A stretch of DNA of 64,000 nucleotides from contig OU612069.1 of the NCBI GenBank assembly GCA_914767715.1, forward strand, positions 1,986,001-2,050,000. The letters are read 5' to 3'. Below, piece after piece: positions 59,529 to 64,000 of this stretch. The notes beneath the pieces were generated by a model that made no database searches, was not told the DNA's origin, and was given only the letters and a program-made list of their open reading frames with translations. Source of the DNA: Membranipora membranacea (Eukaryota; Bryozoa; Gymnolaemata; Cheilostomatida; Membraniporidae). How positions within the stretch are numbered: the first letter of the stretch is position 1; the number at the start of each line of letters is the position of its first letter. A program made the translations under genes and the position numbers.

Positions 59529-61742
59529 CATAGACCTACTAATAATAAACCTAGACAGGTGACAGATATAGAGGTTATACAGTGAGCAGTGAGGCCTATA
59601 ATAACTGGAATTCCCCAATGACACAATAGGTAACTTCGCGACATTGATATCTATATTAAATAATCATTAATTATAATCATTTTCATGGGGAAATCCAACT
59701 GAATCCAACTTGAATTCAAGTTGTCTCCCTTTTACCAATGAGCAGATAATTCTAAGTTTCATGTCAATATCATTGGAAAACCGTATACCTAACCATAAAA
59801 TCTATTCAGTTGGATTTCCCCATGAAAATGATTATAATTAATGATTATTTAATATAGATACCAAGGTCGCGAAGTTACCTAACGTTACTGTGCTGTGCAC
59901 AGTGCATGCTGCAATGAATGGTTTTACTATATGAGCGTGACTGATTACTAGCTTTAATGGCATTTTTCTCATAGAGATATCGTAGACCGATGCCTACAAG
60001 TTAATTTTATCTGAAAGGTGATGTACCAAGCAACGCCATAGTCTCTGAATATTTTCTCTAGCTTAAATATTGAATGAGATACAACCATTAGAAGTTGGCC
60101 ATATCTGTAAACGTTGATACATTAAAGCAAGGAGCAACAGTGAAGATAAATAATGTGTCTTGTATTGGTTGTAATAATAAACGAGAAGTCTTATTCTTAT
60201 TATGCAACTGAACATACAGAAGTACCACTAGAAGTATGAGTTGCGTACTTTATATCATGATATGCATAGATAGACCAGTTACTGATGCTGAAATATTACC
60301 AATCTACTGATTTTAGATCGGATATTTTCATTTTTCTCTGATGTTATCTGGGTTTCGTAATGAACTCGTATCATTATGTATCGGTGGGTCCTGATTGTTG
60401 AAGTGGAATGCACAGGACATTTCATAAATCCATGCAAATTTCCTGAAAGAATATCGTTGAGGACTCTGTTTCGGGTTTTGATAAGTATGTTTGTGTCAAC
60501 ACCATTGCATGTTATATAATTGCGGAGCAGTTGCTCGCTCACTACGAAGAGCTTCTTTGTGTTTAGAGAAAGTACCTATTCTTGATGGACACCAGTGTAG
60601 TATCATCATTCGGGTCGTTAGTGTCTGTATCTATAAGTGAATCTCTACAGTCTGAACAATTCAGTATTGTCGAGCGGATGACATACCCTCCTACAAAGTA
60701 ATCGAATAAGCCCATTCAATCAATGTTGGTCCCTATAGAAGGTGAGGTTTATGCATGTGGTAATTTTGTAAATCTAGAAGGGTGGTTAGTACAGATTGCA
60801 TATCTTTTATGAGTGAAAAAAAAGTAAACTAAACTTAGAATCATACCAGAACATGATGTTTGGGGTTTTTGTTACACCCCTGTCTTAAGAAACGTCAATT
60901 CCAAGCCTCTTAAAATTTTTAGCAACACTTTCTTGCTTTTATTAGTTTTTTTCAATATATAGCTTGTTGTGTGATGTGATAATTTAAAAGGAGTATATAT
61001 TTCAAATGAAAGTTTGCTGTTATAAAACTAAGCAACTGAAATGCTACTTATGGGGACGTGTTACAAACCGCTTGAGCTACAATACAGATGGACACAGCAT
61101 GTGCAAGGTTGACCAAGGTTATAGCTATTTTTAGCTAGCCATGCTTTGAGTCATCAACTGATTGCAGCACACCCACATGGTAAGGCTGTGTATTTCAGAA
61201 CGCATAAACAAATATTTTCATGCAGCAGTCAGTCATCGAGTCATGATATTTCCGACTTCTAATAGACGTAACTCACTCAATATTTGAGTCAGATACAAAA
61301 TTCAAAGACTTACAGCTGGCTTGGTCCATCACATTTCACATAAAATTAACTTGCTTGCATAATTTCTCGATGAATCTGTGAGAAAAATGCTATTTTCTTG
61401 CTGCAATGCTTAAATAATGTATCACTGTTTACAGATATTGCTGGCTTCTAATGGTCGTATCTCATTCAATATTTGAGTTAGAGAAAAAATTCAGAGACTA
61501 TGACGTTGCTTGTTACATCACCCTCCAGATAAAATGAACTTGTAGGCATCAGTCTTCGATATCTCTATGAGAAAAATGACATTATAGCTAATAATCAGTC
61601 ATGCTCATATAGTAAAACCATTCATTGCAGCACTCACTGTGCACAACACAGTAACGTTATGTCATTGGGGAATTCCGGTTATTATAGGCCTCACTTCAGC
61701 TGTGCAGGTCACCTGTCTAGGTTTATTATTAGTAGGTCTATG
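59529..61742. mobile_element. Non-autonomous DNA element with long TIRs and 8-base target duplication
   Basis: TTAAATAC flanks it exactly at 59521-59528 and 61743-61750. The TIRs begin CATAGACCTACTAATAATAA and extend for about 300 bases once a nested MITE in the left arm is removed. A subterminal block at about 61440-61590 has a diverged direct copy at 61248-61400. The 8-base duplication points to hAT or another 8-base superfamily. No transposase frame was recognised (a minus frame at 60542-60279 has no known motif). Confidence 0.8.
59629..59880. mobile_element. MITE nested in the left TIR, TA-flanked
   Basis: About 250 bases with arms GGTAACTTCGCGAC and complement extending about 75 bases (TTCATGGGGAAATCCAACTG). 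The undisturbed right TIR of the host element reads straight through, and the flank fits a TA duplication, as in Tc1/mariner elements. Confidence 0.8.
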
Positions 61743-61750
61743 TTAAATAC

Positions 61751-61756
61751 TTTATT
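61751..61756 (-). terminator. Possible polyadenylation signal of gene E
   Basis: TTTATT on the plus strand reads AATAAA on the minus strand, about 200 bases beyond the gene E stop. It sits immediately next to the target duplication of the 59529-61742 element. Confidence 0.4.
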
Positions 61757-61953
61757 ATTTCTCTGGTGTCAATTATTGCTGCACAATCAATCAGTGGGCT
61801 GCAACTTCACTATTTGAATCAGGTATTTATTTTTACAAAACACAAAACATTTCAGCAGCAGATCAATTTAAACAAAAAGAAATACAGAGATATATTTTGG
61901 CGAAGAGCAGTTTCAATAGCTCTTCTAATATGGCAGGCGCAAACTCAGTTACA

Positions 61954-62653
61954 TCACCCCATTCCAGGCTCAAAGTCACAAACCATCTCGTCATGTCTAT
62001 CATCACAATCATACGCTCCACTGCACACTCTCCAGTCTTCAACACAGTGACCATCCAGGCAGGTAAACTCAGGACAGGACTCATCAACTACAAAACAGAT
62101 CAGCATGGTGATTGATGGTGTTTTATTGGGTAATTTAGTTTTGCATAATTCACAATACTGACAAGGTCAATTGTAACCTGATATCACCATTTTATAACAC
62201 TAATTATTTTTGTTACATAAACATTGTGGAAAATCCAAATTGAGTTGGAAATAAAGAAGTCTTTTTTAAGACAATTCATCAATTCTATAAATCAACGGTA
62301 ACTGCTAACCGTTGTTTCTTTTTTAATGGTTTCAATCTATATATCTGTTTATAATGTTTTTTCTAGCTGCAGCCTTTATTAGAAATCATTTTAAAACCAA
62401 TATTTTCAATACCCTTACATTTTTTTATGATGAACAGCAGAATCATCTACAATCTTGTGATATACATTGAAGAAATTTAAACAAAGTAAAACGAAAGTAA
62501 AATATTACCAACTGGGCAGCCTATTTCATCATCTCCCTGTGGACAGTCGCTGCTGGTCAAAGTTGCCATCACATCTCCATGTACTGGGGATACAGTCCCC
62601 CTCCTCACATTCCCATGGTATCCGCTCACCTGGCCTCATCACCAGACAATCAC
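61954..62653 (-). CDS. Gene E: two-module LDL-A protein, 5' partial, frame broken
   Basis: Two exons: 62653-62509 and 62087-61954 (TGA). The acceptor tccgcag and donor gtaata bound exon 1; tttgtag precedes exon 2. Exon 1 begins GDCLVMRPGERIPWEC and includes DCIPSTWRCDGN in one frame, but the remaining DCPQGDDEIGC is in another, so about 10 extra bases (or an error) interrupt the module near 62545-62570. Exon 2 is a full module: CPEFTCLDGHCVEDWRVC, then CDDRHDEMVC, then a short tail. Intron phase is 1, as in gene D. No signal-peptide exon was found up to 64000, so the 5' end is probably outside. It may be a young pseudogene or contain an assembly indel. Confidence 0.65.
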
Positions 62654-62659
62654 CTGCGG

Positions 62660-64000
62660 AATGAAATATTGAAAGAACATACTTCATATGTTGACAGGAC
62701 TTCAAGTCTAGCACTGGCCCCCACTCTTGTAGGCTCAAAGATATACTACTAGTTTTTACAAACTACCGTGTAACACAAAACAGCCTGTTCAGTAAACATA
62801 TGGTCTAGAAAAATCTTTTCTGATTCATTTTTTTCGCAATTCGGTTATGCCAATCTCTTTTTTTGTGAAAGTAATTATGTTATATTTTTATTAACTTGTA
62901 ATGCATACTTTATATGTTTCATATCACCTGTTACAAATTTAAGCAGCAAAGAAAATCAATCAATCAATCGATTGTTGCATATAATATTATTTTTTATATC
63001 ACAGAGCAATTATAAGGGTATAAAAGTTATACTGCATGTGTTTTTATTTTACTGTTGGGAAATCGTCAATCTGGATACCTGATTTCTTATTTCTATAATA
63101 TGTCCAACTTTCAAGCTATACATAAATTTTATTGTCATTTTGTGGTTATCGAGTTATCTGGGTATTTCTAAAGATTTATGTGTGACTTTATTACAAAAAT
63201 CTATAATGTTATGACTTATTTAGAAAAACTTATTGCAACACAAATGACAACAATATGGTTGTAGCTTGAAAGCTGGACATTTGAAAAAAAGATGGAACCA
63301 GTCTTCGTACTTAAAACAGAATCACTGATGGTCTATCATTTGTAGGTACATCAGCAAAAATGCAGCCATTGTAACATATAGAGATAGCAAGGTTTTAGCA
63401 TCCATGCACAATTTTTCCCGATGTAACAATAATTATTATTGGTGCGTCCCCCTGTTTATCCTTACTCAGTGATTATATCAATCCACCTACCCGAAGTCTT
63501 GTTTAAATAAAATTGTACTAGTACTTATCGTCTATCATTTATTCATTTCTTAAATAAATATTCTAAATTCTTTAGAATAGATGATAGACAAATTATAGTT
63601 TGACCCCCAAAACTCTTGCCCCCTTAAAACTGTCCCTCAGCCGGGGAAAACAGGACATGAACATGTTCTACTGTTTTGCGATTAAATTTTTTATTTGTGC
63701 AGAGGGTATGGATGGGAGGGAGGGCAATATTAAAATAATCCCTTTTTTTAACACATCTGTTGAAAAAGTGGTAGAGCCATGGCCCTGCCTATGAAAATAC
63801 CCTGTTTGTAGTAATGCTAATTGGGTACATCACTCATTTTCGCTATAGTGTAAAGAAATTTAGATGAGGAAGATGGTAATTGGTCTTTTCATTCAATTTC
63901 ACGGAAGTTTAGATAATAATTTTATTTTAATGGCTGTCCGTCTTTATAGACGATGACTACACTGAGGTGCGTGCTATGGAAGTTTTATAGTGACGATTAG
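62660..64000. other. Gene-free stretch at the window end
   Basis: No exon recognised. The missing first exon of gene E would be expected here or beyond 64000. A weak TCTATCATTTATT inverted repeat lies at about 63530-63592. Confidence 0.35.

Overview
This is eukaryotic, almost certainly invertebrate metazoan, genomic DNA. It is AT-rich and gene-sparse, with GT-AG introns of several hundred to about 2,000 bases, tRNA-derived SINE pieces, CR1/L2-like LINE fragments and many foldback/MITE elements. Protein types (STAND/NB-ARC ATPases, LDL-receptor class A modules, an NHL-like propeller receptor with a mucin-like stalk) fit a sponge, cnidarian or other marine invertebrate; the species cannot be fixed from the sequence. 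There is no prokaryotic operon, CRISPR array or intact tRNA/rRNA gene.

Five genes were assembled by hand from exon phases. Gene A (minus, 12293 to 728 or lower) and gene B (plus, 21398-37491) are divergent paralogues: an NB-ARC-type NTPase followed by an alpha-helical repeat region. Exon order and intron phases match at every compared boundary, including an intron that splits the first P-loop glycine codon. B is complete (934 aa from its first Met). A is at least 926 aa and has a degraded Walker B. The 9 kb between them holds decayed LINEs and MITEs.

Gene C (plus, 48473-51804) encodes a predicted type I membrane receptor: signal peptide, NHL-like beta-propeller, 13-residue Thr/Ser repeats, one membrane helix, and a cytoplasmic tail containing a consensus ITAM. 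Its propeller exon carries a +1 frame break. Genes D (minus, 55806-54694) and E (minus, 62653-61954) encode small proteins with two LDL-A modules each. D is complete (99 aa); E lacks its 5' end here and has a frame break in its first module.

The rest is mobile or repeated DNA: a TTAA-flanked long-TIR element with a paralogous empty site (1107-3023), a five-copy TTAA MITE family, hAT-like elements with 8-base target duplications, a TA-flanked MITE nested in one of them, four LINE remnants, and a diverged 2.4-3.2 kb tandem duplication (about 42.87-47.63 kb). Introns of genes A and B have also taken up several foldbacks.

All gene models rest on splice-site and phase reasoning by eye. Family assignments rest on motifs, not database searches.
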